A stretch of 43,112 nt of DNA from SIG440 sp045645905. GTDB lineage: Bacteria > Bacillota > Clostridia > Monoglobales > Monoglobaceae. The stretch is taken from NCBI GenBank assembly GCA_045645905.1, contig JAZRJT010000111.1, positions 1-43,112 of the forward strand. The letters are read 5' to 3'. Shown piece after piece: positions 1-8,836 of the stretch (within the stretch, counting starts at the first letter, position 1; each line of letters opens with the position of its first letter). Position numbers and translations under genes: made by a program. Under the pieces are notes generated by a model, which searched no databases, was not told the origin of the DNA, and saw nothing but the letters and a program-made list of their open reading frames with translations.

Positions 1-879
1 ATGTTTGGTGTTCCTGCTCTTGGAACTATGGCACACAGCTGGGTTCAGTCCTTTGACAGCGAGTACGAGGCATTTAAAGCATATGCTCTTGCATATCCCA
101 ATGACTGCACTCTTCTTATTGACACCTACAATGTTTTAAAATCGGGTGTTCCCAATGCTATAAAGGTTTTTGATGAGGTTCTCAAGCCTATGGGGATAAG
201 ACCAAAGGGCGTGCGTATTGACAGCGGTGATATCACCTATCTTACAAAGAAAACCAGAAAGATGCTTGATGATGCAGGCTATAACGATGTGAAGATTGTT
301 ATTTCCAATTCTCTTGACGAGTATATAATACAGGATATTCTGAAACAAGGTGCGTGCGTTGATTCCTTTGGTGTGGGCGAAAGACTTATTACATCTAAGT
401 CGGAGCCTGTTTTCGGGGGCGTATATAAGCTGGTTGCTTTAGAGAAGGATGGAGAAATCATTCCTAAAATCAAGGTCAGCGAAAATGTTGCAAAAATTAC
501 AAATCCTTGTTTTAAAAAAGTGTACAGGCTTTTTGCGAATGATACAGGCAAGGCTATTGCAGATGTTATAACACTTGCTGAAGAAACCATTGACGACTCA
601 AAAGATTATGAAATCTTTGACCCCGAGCATACATGGAAGAGAAAGACGGTTTATAATTTTACTGCGGTTGAACTGCAGGTGCCTATATTCAAAAAAGGCA
701 AGTGTGTATATAAATCACCTGACCTGAAAGCGATTCGCGCATACTGCGTGGAACAGCTTGACAAAATCTGGGATGAAGTAAAGCGTTTTGAAAATCCTCA
801 CGAATATTATGTTGATTTGTCGCAGAAACTCTGGGATGTAAAATACAAGTTACTGTCTGAATACCGCAGTTTAAATTAA
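1..879 (+). CDS. pncB: Nicotinate phosphoribosyltransferase, C-terminal part (cut by window edge)
   Basis: Makes nicotinate mononucleotide from nicotinate and PRPP (with ATP), the entry step of NAD salvage in the cytoplasm. The visible 292 residues match the C-terminal two thirds of the family: a central barrel stretch with RIDSGDI (about residues 73-79) and the phosphate-binding region around SFGVGERL (about 122-129), followed by the usual C-terminal YNFTAVELQVPIF segment. The ATG at position 1 is an internal methionine, since the family is normally about 480 residues and the reading frame is open to the left edge. The next gene is a PRPP synthetase, which would supply the co-substrate, but a promoter lies between the two. 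Identity is firm; the true start lies outside the window. Confidence 0.93.
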   Translation: MFGVPALGTMAHSWVQSFDSEYEAFKAYALAYPNDCTLLIDTYNVLKSGVPNAIKVFDEVLKPMGIRPKGVRIDSGDITYLTKKTRKMLDDAGYNDVKIVISNSLDEYIIQDILKQGACVDSFGVGERLITSKSEPVFGGVYKLVALEKDGEIIPKIKVSENVAKITNPCFKKVYRLFANDTGKAIADVITLAEETIDDSKDYEIFDPEHTWKRKTVYNFTAVELQVPIFKKGKCVYKSPDLKAIRAYCVEQLDKIWDEVKRFENPHEYYVDLSQKLWDVKYKLLSEYRSLN

Positions 880-904
880 TAAAAATTAACTATTGCCGAA
901 TTTA

Positions 905-933
905 TTGACATTTTGTCAGATTTAAAGTATAAT
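905..933 (+). promoter_or_regulatory. Consensus sigma-A promoter upstream of prs
   Basis: TTGACA at 905-910 and TATAAT at 928-933 are separated by exactly 17 bp, a full match to the vegetative consensus. It lies 66 bp upstream of the PRPP synthetase start, so prs has its own strong promoter rather than relying only on pncB read-through. Confidence 0.85.
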
Positions 934-999
934 GTTTTTTAGCTTTAAAATGAAAACTAAATGCTTATACAAATTACATAAACCAAAAGGAGAAAACAT

Positions 1000-2130
1000 A
1001 TGAAAACATCAATTGAATCTTATAACCTGGGAAAACTCGGTGTTATAGGAATGAACGGCTGTGAGGACTTTTGTTCAAAGGTGGACTATTACCTGAAAAA
1101 GTTTAACGATGACGATATTCAGGAGCACGGTACATTTTTGTTCCCCATAAAGACTTCAAGATTCGGTACTGGTGAGGCAAAGGCTACTCTTTTACATTCT
1201 GCAAGAACTTATGATGTTTATATCATAGTTGATTGCTTTAACTATGGTGAAACATACAAGCTCTACGGTCAGGATGTTCCTATGAGCCCTGATGACCATT
1301 ATCAGGATCTTAAACGTGCGATTTCTGCAATCGGCGGTAAAGCAAAAAGAATTACGGTGATTATGCCTATGCTTTATGAAGGTCGTCAGCACAAGCGTTC
1401 GTCAAGAGAATCTTTAGACTGTGCTATGGCTCTTCAGGAGCTTTGCAATATTGGTGTTGATAATATAATTACATTTGATGCACATGACCCCAGAGTTCAG
1501 AACGCAATTCCATTTAAGGGTTTTGAAAATGTAATGCCTACATACCAGATGATTAAGTCCTGTCTTAAATATGATAAGGATATTATCTTAAGAAAAGACA
1601 ATACTATGATTATCTCTCCTGATGAAGGTGCGATGTCAAGATGTATGTATTATTCTTCAGTTCTTGAGATGGAACTTGGTATGTTCTATAAGCGTCGCGA
1701 TTATTCAAGAGTGGTAAACGGCAAGAATCCTATCGTTGCTCACGAATTCCTTGGTTCATCTGTTGACGGAAAGAACGTTATCGTTGTTGATGATATGATT
1801 TCATCGGGTGACTCAATGATTGATGTTGCAAGAGAACTCAAAAAGAGAAAAGCAGCAAGAGTATTTATGTTTTCAACTTTTGGTTTGTTCACAGAAGGAT
1901 TTGACAGATTTGACAAAGCATATGAAGAAGGCTTGATTGAAGGCGTGTTTACAACAAATCTTATTTATGCAAAGCCCGAGCTTCTTACAAAGCCCTGGTA
2001 TCATCAGGTTGATATGAGCAAGTATGTTGCACTTCTTATCAACGAGCTTAACGCTGAACATTCAATCAGCGAACTTCTTAATCCTATTCAGAGAATAGAA
2101 AAAATCCTTGACAAATATAAAAATATGTAA
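1000..2130 (+). CDS. prs: Ribose-phosphate pyrophosphokinase, long divergent form (376 aa)
   Basis: Predicted to make PRPP from ribose 5-phosphate and ATP. The two-domain phosphoribosyltransferase layout is recognisable: the ATP/ribose-phosphate segment MPMLYEGRQHKRSSRES (about 122-138), a divergent FDAHDPRVQNAI (159-170) where ordinary enzymes have a D-x-H-A-x-Q-I-Q-G motif, and the PRPP loop VVDDMISSGDS (262-272). At 376 residues it is about 60 longer than the usual enzyme of about 315. It therefore belongs to a divergent branch and may be a paralogue specialised for NAD salvage beside pncB. The start at 1000 follows AAAGGAG at a good distance. A hairpin at 2148-2175 ends the unit. Family call is strong; full catalytic competence is inferred. 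Confidence 0.85.
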   Translation: MKTSIESYNLGKLGVIGMNGCEDFCSKVDYYLKKFNDDDIQEHGTFLFPIKTSRFGTGEAKATLLHSARTYDVYIIVDCFNYGETYKLYGQDVPMSPDDHYQDLKRAISAIGGKAKRITVIMPMLYEGRQHKRSSRESLDCAMALQELCNIGVDNIITFDAHDPRVQNAIPFKGFENVMPTYQMIKSCLKYDKDIILRKDNTMIISPDEGAMSRCMYYSSVLEMELGMFYKRRDYSRVVNGKNPIVAHEFLGSSVDGKNVIVVDDMISSGDSMIDVARELKKRKAARVFMFSTFGLFTEGFDRFDKAYEEGLIEGVFTTNLIYAKPELLTKPWYHQVDMSKYVALLINELNAEHSISELLNPIQRIEKILDKYKNM

Positions 2131-2147
2131 TATTTATTAGACACAAG

Positions 2148-2175
2148 GCTGCTGCAGACGTCTGTTTGCAGCAGC
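2148..2175 (+). terminator. Hairpin after prs
   Basis: A 9-bp perfect stem, GCTGCTGCA (2148-2156) with TGCAGCAGC (2167-2175), is followed by a mixed TTATTT tract. It is probably an intrinsic terminator between prs and the pseudouridine synthase gene. The T tract is short, so read-through is possible. Confidence 0.6.
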
Positions 2176-2205
2176 TTATTTGGATATTAAAGGAGGCGGA
2201 TATTT

Positions 2206-3027
2206 ATGATGAGACTTCAGAAATACCTTGCAAATGCAGGGGTGGCATCACGTCGTGCGGCGGAAAAAATTATCAGCGAGGGCAGGGTTTCTGTTAACGG
2301 CGAAATTATCCGTGAGATGGGCGTTCAGATAGACGAAGATTTTGATACCATAGAGGTAGATGGTGTTCTTGTAAAGAACGACGAGAAAAAATATTATATT
2401 ATGCTTAACAAACCGGTTGGTTTTGTTACAACCGTGTCTGACGATAAGGGTCGGCCTACAGTTATGGAGCTTGTGTCTGATATTTCTGCGAGAATTTATC
2501 CTGGGGGCAGACTTGACTATGATACCGAAGGCTTGTTGTTGCTTACAAACGATGGTGATTTGACCTTTAAAATTACCCATCCCAAGCACGATATTGCGAA
2601 AACTTATGTTGCCGAAGTTACGGGGAACATTACAATGGATACAATCCTGCAGCTTCGTCGCGGTGTGATGATTGACGGACAGAAAACAAGTCCTGCTGAG
2701 GTTGAGGTTGTGGGTGCAACCCAATATGGTACTAAGGTTGAAATCACCATTCATGAAGGCAGAAACCGTCAGGTAAGAAAGATGTTTGAGTCTTTAGGTT
2801 GTATAGTCAAAAAGCTTAAGCGTACAAAAGAAGCGGGTCTTACTTTAGGACATCTTCCCGTAGGTAAGTGGCGTAAGCTCAGCGAATCAGAGGTTAATAT
2901 GCTTAAAAAGATTGAGGCAGCCGGGGTAAAAGGTAAGACAACGGCTCAAAGCCGCAAACCCAAGGCATATGCAAAATATAACAGTAAAAGAACAACCTCA
3001 AAAAAGCAGGTAAGAAAAGATGGTTAA
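2206..3027 (+). CDS. rluB: Pseudouridine synthase, RluB/RsuA family
   Basis: Isomerises a uridine in rRNA (probably 23S, as in RluB) to pseudouridine. An N-terminal S4 RNA-binding domain (about residues 2-60, starting RLQKYLANAGVASRR) precedes the catalytic domain with the family motif GRLDYDTEGLLLLTNDGDL (101-119). The conserved catalytic Asp is D104. The last 30 residues are rich in Lys, Arg, Ser and Thr and look like a disordered RNA-binding tail. Two adjacent ATGs (2206, 2209) follow AAAGGAGGCGG, and either may start translation. The gene overlaps the next one by 8 bp, suggesting translational coupling. RluB rather than RsuA is favoured by neighbourhood habit in Bacillota, not proven. Confidence 0.9.
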   Translation: MMRLQKYLANAGVASRRAAEKIISEGRVSVNGEIIREMGVQIDEDFDTIEVDGVLVKNDEKKYYIMLNKPVGFVTTVSDDKGRPTVMELVSDISARIYPGGRLDYDTEGLLLLTNDGDLTFKITHPKHDIAKTYVAEVTGNITMDTILQLRRGVMIDGQKTSPAEVEVVGATQYGTKVEITIHEGRNRQVRKMFESLGCIVKKLKRTKEAGLTLGHLPVGKWRKLSESEVNMLKKIEAAGVKGKTTAQSRKPKAYAKYNSKRTTSKKQVRKDG

Positions 3028-4261
3028 TAAGGGATACGATGTGATTGTTATTGGCGGCGGAGCTGCCGGAATGCTTGCGGCAGGGACTGCGGCAAAGCGT
3101 GGCCTAAGTGTTGCAATTATTGAAAAGAATCGCGTTTTGGGTAAAAAAATGCTGATTACGGGAAAGGGAAGATGTAACATTACAAATGCCTGCGACGAGG
3201 TAGAGGAGCTTATCAGGAATGTAACAAAAAACAGTTCCTTTCTCTATAGTGCATTTTATGGCTTTACAAACCTTGATACAATTGAATTTTTTAACAGAAT
3301 TGGTGTTGAAACCAAGGTGGAGCGGGGAAACCGCGTATTTCCCGTATCAGATAAAAGTACAACGGTTGTTGATGCACTTATTCGTTATATAAAAAACTGC
3401 GGAGCTACAATAATCCACGATAAAGTGACAGGGATAACAATTGATGATGCAAAACATATAAATGGTGTGTTAACTGAAAAGTATGGAAAAATTCAGGCTT
3501 CATCGGTGATTTTGGCAACGGGAGGAATGTCATACCGTGCAACAGGCTCAACCGGAGACGGATATAGCTTTGCAAAGGCTTTAGGTCATACTGTGACAGA
3601 AATAACGCCGTCACTTGTCCCCGTACAGGTGGAAGAGCCATGGGTTTATGACCTTATGGGATTGTCTTTAAAAAATATTGAGATTACTGTCTTTAATGAA
3701 AAAAATAAAAAGGTATATGATGATTTTGGGGAGCTTATGTTTGCCCATTTTGGATTGAGCGGTCCGGTGGTTCTTAGTGCTTCAGCACATATGCGACCAA
3801 TGCAAGCCGGGAAATATAAAATTAAAATTGATTTAAAGCCGGCACTTGACGAAAAGCAGCTTGACGCAAGGTTACTCAGAGATTTTCAAAAGTATGCCAA
3901 TAAAGATTTTTGTAATGCACTGGGCGATTTGCTGCCTTCGGGTCTGATTGAACCCATAGTGAAACTTTCGGGAATTGACCCTCATAAAAAGGTTAATTCT
4001 GTCACCAAGGAGGAGCGTCAAAAGCTCCTTGGTGTAATAAAGGGCATTGAACTAAACGTCAAAGATTTTTGCCCTATCGAGCAGGCTATAATTACATCGG
4101 GAGGAATTTCTGTTAAGGAAATTGACCCATCGACTATGGAATCAAAAATTATAAGTGGTCTGTTTTTTGCAGGCGAGATTATTGATGTGGATGCGTATAC
4201 AGGCGGTTTTAATTTGCAGATTGCATTTTCTACCGGTGTTCTTGCAGGAATCTGTTGTTGA
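3020..4261 (+). CDS. NAD(P)/FAD-dependent oxidoreductase, HI0933/YhiN (BaiN-like) family
   Basis: A flavoprotein of the HI0933 family, 413 residues, the usual length. The N-terminal Rossmann motif GGGAAGMLAAG (about 12-22) binds the FAD ADP moiety, and GKKMLITGKGRCNITNAC (about 41-58) is the family signature. A second nucleotide-contact motif, LATGGMSYRATGSTGDGY, lies near 165-182, and the C-terminal GLFFAGEIIDVDAYTGGFNLQIAF closes the FAD site. The physiological substrate of most members is unknown. One member, BaiN of bile-acid-converting clostridia, has been linked to bile acid dehydroxylation, but this gene sits among housekeeping genes with no other bai gene, so that role should not be assumed. 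It overlaps the upstream pseudouridine synthase gene by 8 bp. Confidence 0.85.
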   Translation: MVNKGYDVIVIGGGAAGMLAAGTAAKRGLSVAIIEKNRVLGKKMLITGKGRCNITNACDEVEELIRNVTKNSSFLYSAFYGFTNLDTIEFFNRIGVETKVERGNRVFPVSDKSTTVVDALIRYIKNCGATIIHDKVTGITIDDAKHINGVLTEKYGKIQASSVILATGGMSYRATGSTGDGYSFAKALGHTVTEITPSLVPVQVEEPWVYDLMGLSLKNIEITVFNEKNKKVYDDFGELMFAHFGLSGPVVLSASAHMRPMQAGKYKIKIDLKPALDEKQLDARLLRDFQKYANKDFCNALGDLLPSGLIEPIVKLSGIDPHKKVNSVTKEERQKLLGVIKGIELNVKDFCPIEQAIITSGGISVKEIDPSTMESKIISGLFFAGEIIDVDAYTGGFNLQIAFSTGVLAGICC

Positions 4262-4276
4262 AGGATTGGTTTATTT

Positions 4277-4813
4277 ATGATTTTTGAAGAAAAAACAGTG
4301 TCATCAAAAAAGATTTTTGAAGGCAAAATAATAGATGTAAGAGTTGAAACAGTAGAGTTTCCTGACGGCAAAACTGCATACCGCGAGCTTGTTGACCATC
4401 CCGGTGGCGTTGGAATTGTTGCATTGACTTCCGATGGCAAAATACCTATGGTAAGACAGTACAGAAAGCCGATAGAGCAGGCAATATGGGAAATTCCTGC
4501 AGGGAAACTAGACATGGGAGAAGACCCAAAGCTGTGCGGAATTCGTGAATTAGAGGAAGAAACAGGTTATACTGCAAAGGAGATAATTCCTTTGGGCTAT
4601 ATGTATCCCTCTCCTGGATTTGCTAATGAGGTTACCCATATCTTTTTTGCAAAAGGGCTCTCAAAGGGGATGGTTCATCCTGACGAAGGTGAGTTTTTAG
4701 ATATACAGGAATTCACGGTTGAAGAAGTTAGGAATATGATTTTAAATAACGAGATAAATGATGCAAAAACCGTTATCGGCTTTTTAAAATGCGAAGCTAT
4801 GAAGCTGTTTTAG
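4277..4813 (+). CDS. Nudix hydrolase, ADP-ribose pyrophosphatase type
   Basis: Hydrolyses a nucleoside diphosphate linked to another moiety, most likely ADP-ribose to AMP and ribose 5-phosphate. A complete Nudix box is visible: G76, E82, R90-E91 and the E93-E95 run ending in G97, matching GX5EX7REUXEEXGU. The Pro-Gly following it (YPSPGFANEVTHIF, about 110-123) is typical of the ADP-ribose pyrophosphatase subgroup. At 178 residues it has normal length. It starts 15 bp after the flavoprotein gene and ends 12 bp before zapA, so it is part of the same run. Exact substrate is inferred from the subgroup motif. Confidence 0.88.
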   Translation: MIFEEKTVSSKKIFEGKIIDVRVETVEFPDGKTAYRELVDHPGGVGIVALTSDGKIPMVRQYRKPIEQAIWEIPAGKLDMGEDPKLCGIRELEEETGYTAKEIIPLGYMYPSPGFANEVTHIFFAKGLSKGMVHPDEGEFLDIQEFTVEEVRNMILNNEINDAKTVIGFLKCEAMKLF

Positions 4814-4825
4814 GGGGATGGATAA

Positions 4826-5212
4826 ATGGAAAAGAATAAGGTTAAGGTGCTTATAAACAATGCTGAATATACTCTGGTTACGGCAGAGCCTGATGAGTAT
4901 GTGCAGAGGGTTGCTGTAAAGGTTGATAAAAAACTTAAGGAGATAAAAAAGGAAAATCCACAACTCACAAACGTTATGGCTGCAATGCTTACGGCAATTA
5001 ATCTATCAGATGAATACATAAAGCTTGAGGACACGGCTGATAATTTAAGAAAACAGGTTGCAGACTATGCAAAAAACGAAATGAAGCTGACTGCGGCACT
5101 TGATGACCGCACAGCAAAGGTAGAAGAACTTGAAAAAACTGTTCAGGAGCTTAAAATTGAATTGGCCAGATGGGGCGGAAAGACTCAAAGCCCAGGTTAT
5201 AAAAAATACTGA
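4826..5212 (+). CDS. zapA: Cell division protein ZapA
   Basis: ZapA binds FtsZ and bundles its protofilaments at midcell. The 128-residue protein begins with the family's beta-strand region (KVKVLINNAEYTLVTAEPDEYVQRVA, near residues 5-30), then AAMLTAINLSDEYIKL. The second half is a heptad-patterned coiled coil (about 60-118) that mediates dimerisation and tetramerisation. The GGGGGATGG-type ribosome binding site lies just upstream. Its location before a U32 protein gene is a common Clostridia and Bacilli arrangement. Confidence 0.85.
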   Translation: MEKNKVKVLINNAEYTLVTAEPDEYVQRVAVKVDKKLKEIKKENPQLTNVMAAMLTAINLSDEYIKLEDTADNLRKQVADYAKNEMKLTAALDDRTAKVEELEKTVQELKIELARWGGKTQSPGYKKY

Positions 5213-5229
5213 TAAAGGATTGAGGTTTT

Positions 5230-7317
5230 ATGCACAAAATTGAACTGCTTGCTCCGGCAGGCAATTTTCAGTGTCTTGTTGCTGCAGTTCAAAGCGGTGC
5301 AGATGCGGTTTATCTTGCAGGCAAGTGCTTTGGGGCACGCAGTTTTGCAGACAATTTTGATGATGAAGAACTTGAAAAAGCAGTTGACTATTGCCACGTC
5401 AGAGGGGTTAAAATTTATATAACCGTTAACACCTTAGTTCTGGATATCGAGATGGAACAGCTTGGAGAATACTTAATGTTCTTGTCAAAAATCGGTGTTG
5501 ACGCGATAATTGTTCAGGATATGGGTGTGATTGCTCTTGCAAACAGGATTGTTCCCGAACTTCCATTGCACGCAAGCACACAGATGACAATTCATAATCT
5601 TCAGGGCGTAGAGACTTTAAAAAAATATAACGTCAAAAGGGTAGTACTTTCAAGAGAATTAAGTATAAAAGAAATAAGGAACATTGCAGAGAATACGAAT
5701 GTTGAGCTTGAGGTTTTTGGACATGGTGCTCTTTGTATGTGTTATTCGGGGCAGTGCTTGCTCAGCAGTATTATTGGCGGACGTAGTGGAAACAGGGGCA
5801 AATGTGCCCAGCCATGCAGACTGACCTACAGTATAAATTCCGATAGCAAAAAAGCTTTTTATATGAGTCTTAAGGATTTGTCAAGTCTTGAACATCTTGG
5901 AAGTCTTGCAGATGCAGGGGTTGCGTCGCTGAAAATTGAAGGACGAATGAAGGGCCCTGCCTATGTTGCGGCAGTTGTAGGGATATACCGAAAGTATATT
6001 GATAATCCCCAAAAGGTGACAGAAGAGGATTATAAACTACTTGATACTATTTTTAATCGCGGTGGGCTGACAGACGGATATCTGACAGGGAAGCAGGGCA
6101 AAGAAATGTTTGCACTTGATAAGCCGGATAATCCTTATCGTATGGGTAGTTCTGCTCTTGAAAAGGAACTGCTTGCTGTACTCAACGGTGAAAACCGAAA
6201 ACTGAAATTACAGGGTAAAATTGAGATAAAAAATGAAAAAAATCCTGTTTTTACCATATTGTATAAAAACACGGAGTATGCATATATCCACGACAAAATG
6301 CCGGAGGATGCTATTAAATCATCAATTGATTCAACCGGCGTAGTAAATCAAATGATTAAAACAGGAAACACTCCTTATGAATTTGAAGATATTATTGCGG
6401 ATGTTGAGGATGGTCTTTATCTTGCGGCAGGTGAATTAAACAAAATAAGAAGAAATGCTCTGGAGGAGTTTGAGAAGTGCTTTATTGCATCATTTAAAAG
6501 AAAGAGCAATAACAACTCAAATAAACCAATGTATTTAAATTATTCTGACGCTTGCGGAGGCTTTGTATGCGAGATAACAACCGACGAACAGCTTAAGGCA
6601 GTATGTGACCTGCCTTTTGAAAAATTTTATATTCCTATCGGTATAATAAAAAGTAATATGGATATATGCAATTTGCTGAAAGAGAAGACGGTAATTGTTC
6701 TTCCGTCAATTCTCAGGGACGATGTGTATAAAAATTATGTTTCAGATGTAAAAAAGTATCTTGACAATGGTTTTCACGGAGTCCAAATACAGAATATTTC
6801 GCTTGCAGAAGATTTTTCTGGATATAATTTGTATGGCGGTTTCAGGCTGAATGTCTTTAACAGTGGTGCACTTGATGAATTCAAACAGTTGGATTTTAAA
6901 ACTGTTGAACTGTCGCCTGAGTTGAACATAAAGCAGATAAGAGTAATGTCTAAATCTGTTCCCGTTCAGGCCATGGTGTACGGACGCCTTCCGCTTATGG
7001 TGACAGAAAATTGTATTATACGAAACGGCAACAAGTGTCCTTGCAAAGGTGATAATTCCATAACCGACCGTATGGGGATGAAATTTCCTGTTATAAAGGA
7101 TGGCGAAATTTGCCGCAGCGTTGTGCTCAACTGCAAAAAGACCTTTGTAGCGTTTGATATGGATAAAATAAAAAATGCAGGCGTCGACTTTTTCAGAATA
7201 TATTTTACGGACGAACATTTTGACGAGTGCAAGAAAATATGCAATACGTATCTTTATGACGGCGAATTCAGACCTGATGATTTTACCAAAGGACACTTTT
7301 TTAAGGGAGTTTCTTAA
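5230..7317 (+). CDS. U32 family peptidase-like protein (TrhP/RlhA group)
   Basis: A 695-residue member of peptidase family U32. The N-terminal barrel opens with ELLAPAGNFQCLVAAVQSGADAVYLAG (about 4-30), and the family cysteine cluster FGHGALCMCYSGQCLLSS...GNRGKCAQPCR lies near 164-198. The C-terminal half contains a further conserved extension with CPCKG and several cysteines (about 590-660), as in long Bacillota members. U32 relatives were first described as collagenases, but Escherichia coli and Bacillus homologues take part in prephenate-dependent hydroxylation of tRNA (TrhP) or 23S rRNA (RlhA). RNA hydroxylation is therefore the more likely role than proteolysis. The neighbours are zapA upstream and a NusG-II protein 2 bp downstream. 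Confidence 0.85.
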   Translation: MHKIELLAPAGNFQCLVAAVQSGADAVYLAGKCFGARSFADNFDDEELEKAVDYCHVRGVKIYITVNTLVLDIEMEQLGEYLMFLSKIGVDAIIVQDMGVIALANRIVPELPLHASTQMTIHNLQGVETLKKYNVKRVVLSRELSIKEIRNIAENTNVELEVFGHGALCMCYSGQCLLSSIIGGRSGNRGKCAQPCRLTYSINSDSKKAFYMSLKDLSSLEHLGSLADAGVASLKIEGRMKGPAYVAAVVGIYRKYIDNPQKVTEEDYKLLDTIFNRGGLTDGYLTGKQGKEMFALDKPDNPYRMGSSALEKELLAVLNGENRKLKLQGKIEIKNEKNPVFTILYKNTEYAYIHDKMPEDAIKSSIDSTGVVNQMIKTGNTPYEFEDIIADVEDGLYLAAGELNKIRRNALEEFEKCFIASFKRKSNNNSNKPMYLNYSDACGGFVCEITTDEQLKAVCDLPFEKFYIPIGIIKSNMDICNLLKEKTVIVLPSILRDDVYKNYVSDVKKYLDNGFHGVQIQNISLAEDFSGYNLYGGFRLNVFNSGALDEFKQLDFKTVELSPELNIKQIRVMSKSVPVQAMVYGRLPLMVTENCIIRNGNKCPCKGDNSITDRMGMKFPVIKDGEICRSVVLNCKKTFVAFDMDKIKNAGVDFFRIYFTDEHFDECKKICNTYLYDGEFRPDDFTKGHFFKGVS

Positions 7318-7319
7318 GT

Positions 7320-7700
7320 ATGATTACTATATGGGATAAAACCATAATTGCAACATTACTGATATTAGCTTTAATAATTTATCTGCTTTTTGCGGGCAGT
7401 GTTTTTGGTGAACAGCCCGAGTCTGTAGCAATTTTTGTCGACGGAAGGGAATATGCATCCTATAACTTAACTGAAATATCAGGGATAAAAAATGTTGAAA
7501 TTAATACAGAATTCGGGCATAATATTATTGAAATCACATCAGATGGTGCCAGAGTAACCAAGGCGTCCTGCCCGGATAAAACCGATATTCAAAGCGGCAA
7601 GATAACCAAGCCCGGACAGATGCTTGTTTGTGTTCCAAACAGGGTAACAGTGAGAATACTTGGGAAGAATAGAATGATGGTTGATAAGGTGACATACTGA
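7320..7700 (+). CDS. Membrane-anchored NusG domain II protein
   Basis: A 126-residue protein with one N-terminal transmembrane helix (about residues 8-26) and an exported NusG-II domain. The domain resembles the C-terminal half of NusG in sequence only; no transcription role is implied. Typical members carry a C-P-D-x-x-C...C-x-P-N pattern. Here the sequence is CPDKTD (about 83-88) and CVPN (about 107-110), so the middle cysteine is replaced by Asp. The stop codon overlaps the start of the Gx-type membrane protein gene (ATGA arrangement at 7700), a pairing seen widely in Clostridia. Function is unknown. Confidence 0.75.
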   Translation: MITIWDKTIIATLLILALIIYLLFAGSVFGEQPESVAIFVDGREYASYNLTEISGIKNVEINTEFGHNIIEITSDGARVTKASCPDKTDIQSGKITKPGQMLVCVPNRVTVRILGKNRMMVDKVTY

Positions 7701-8215
7701 TGAAAAAAAGATATACATCAAAAAATATTATAATTATGTCGATATTTGTTGCTATCGGGATTATACTTCAATATATTGAAAGCAAAGTTTTGATTTCACC
7801 GGTACCCGGGGGTAAGCTGGGCCTTTGTAATATTGTTTCTATCGTAAATATATTTATGTTTGGCGGCAAAAATGCGATTATGATTTCGTTAATCAGGGCA
7901 TTCTTAGGCACATTCCTGACAAGTGGAGCGATGGCTTTGCCATATAGTATGACAGGTGCGCTTTTTTCAACTGCGGTAATGGCTGTTATAAAAAAATACT
8001 TATATCCAAAGGTGAGTATGATAGGAATAAGTATAACAGGTGCCGCAGTGCATAATATTATGCAGACCTGTGTCGCGGCTGTAATGCTGACCTCGGGGTA
8101 TATTTTTTCGTATCTGCCATTTCTTTTGGTTGTTGCTGTGGCAAGCGGTGCGGTTACCGGGTATGCGGCACAAATTTTCGGGAACAGAATTTTAAAATAC
8201 GGAGATAAGATATGA
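7700..8215 (+). CDS. Gx-type membrane protein, 'heptaprenyl diphosphate synthase component I' family
   Basis: A small integral membrane protein (171 residues) with about five hydrophobic helices. Between helices 1 and 2 is the conserved loop KVLISPVPGGKLGLCNIVSI (about 29-48), and LIRAFLGTFLTSGAMALPYSMTGALFS follows. Databases often call this family heptaprenyl diphosphate synthase component I, but the fold resembles the substrate-binding subunits of ECF-type vitamin transporters and enzyme activity is doubtful. It is translationally coupled to the NusG-II protein gene upstream and overlaps maf by 4 bp. The substrate cannot be read from the sequence. Confidence 0.75.
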   Translation: MKKRYTSKNIIIMSIFVAIGIILQYIESKVLISPVPGGKLGLCNIVSIVNIFMFGGKNAIMISLIRAFLGTFLTSGAMALPYSMTGALFSTAVMAVIKKYLYPKVSMIGISITGAAVHNIMQTCVAAVMLTSGYIFSYLPFLLVVAVASGAVTGYAAQIFGNRILKYGDKI

Positions 8216-8802
8216 ATAAAAGAATTATACTCGCTTCAAATTCACCCAGAAGGCGTGAACTTCTGGAAATGATAGGTCTTAAATTTGATATAATTGCTGA
8301 CAATACACCCGAGCCGATAAACAAAAATATGACACCTGATGCTGTGGTGTGTGAACTTGCAGAATTTAAAGGAAGAAACGTTTCAAATGCGCTTGATAAT
8401 CGTGAAGGGGCAGTAATTATTGCCGCAGATACTGTTGTGGCTGTTGATAATGAAATTCTCGGCAAGCCCAAGGACGAGCAGGATGCCACGAATATGCTGC
8501 TTAGACTCAGCGGAAAGATGCACTGTGTCTATACCGGAGTATATGTGCTTGATACCGATACGGGAATATGCAATTCGTTTTATGAAAAAACGGAAGTATT
8601 TTTTAAAAAACTTGACATTGATGAAATAAAAGATTATATTATTACTGGGGAACCGATGGATAAAGCTGGTGCCTATGGCATACAGAATTTAGGCTCGCTG
8701 TTTGTAGAGAGGATAAACGGTGACTATTTTAATGTGGTAGGACTGCCTCTTTCAAGGCTTGGCAAGGTTCTTAAAAATGATTTTGGTATAAAAATCATTT
8801 AG
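8212..8802 (+). CDS. maf: Maf family nucleoside triphosphate pyrophosphatase
   Basis: Removes pyrophosphate from non-canonical or excess nucleotides (dTTP/UTP type, possibly modified bases) and is historically a septum-formation inhibitor. The N-terminal ASNSPRRRELL motif (about 8-18) is the phosphate-binding loop, IIAADTVVAVDNEILGKPKD (about 67-86) holds the catalytic Asp, and LSGKMHCVYTGV (about 97-108) and GAYGIQNLG follow. The length of 196 residues is standard. The start ATG overlaps the previous stop (ATGA). Position just before mreB is the classic Gram-positive arrangement. Confidence 0.9.
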   Translation: MNKRIILASNSPRRRELLEMIGLKFDIIADNTPEPINKNMTPDAVVCELAEFKGRNVSNALDNREGAVIIAADTVVAVDNEILGKPKDEQDATNMLLRLSGKMHCVYTGVYVLDTDTGICNSFYEKTEVFFKKLDIDEIKDYIITGEPMDKAGAYGIQNLGSLFVERINGDYFNVVGLPLSRLGKVLKNDFGIKII

Positions 8803-8836
8803 TTTTTGAAAAAATTACATAAGGAGTGTTTTCACT

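Noticed and set aside
3020..4261. BaiN bile acid enzyme
   Set aside because: Same broad family only. No other bai gene is nearby and the gene is embedded in a housekeeping run found in many organisms without bile acid metabolism.
6742..7296. A 184-codon - strand frame opposite the U32 protein gene
   Set aside because: No recognisable domain, start site or promoter; the + strand protein is full length and conserved through this part.
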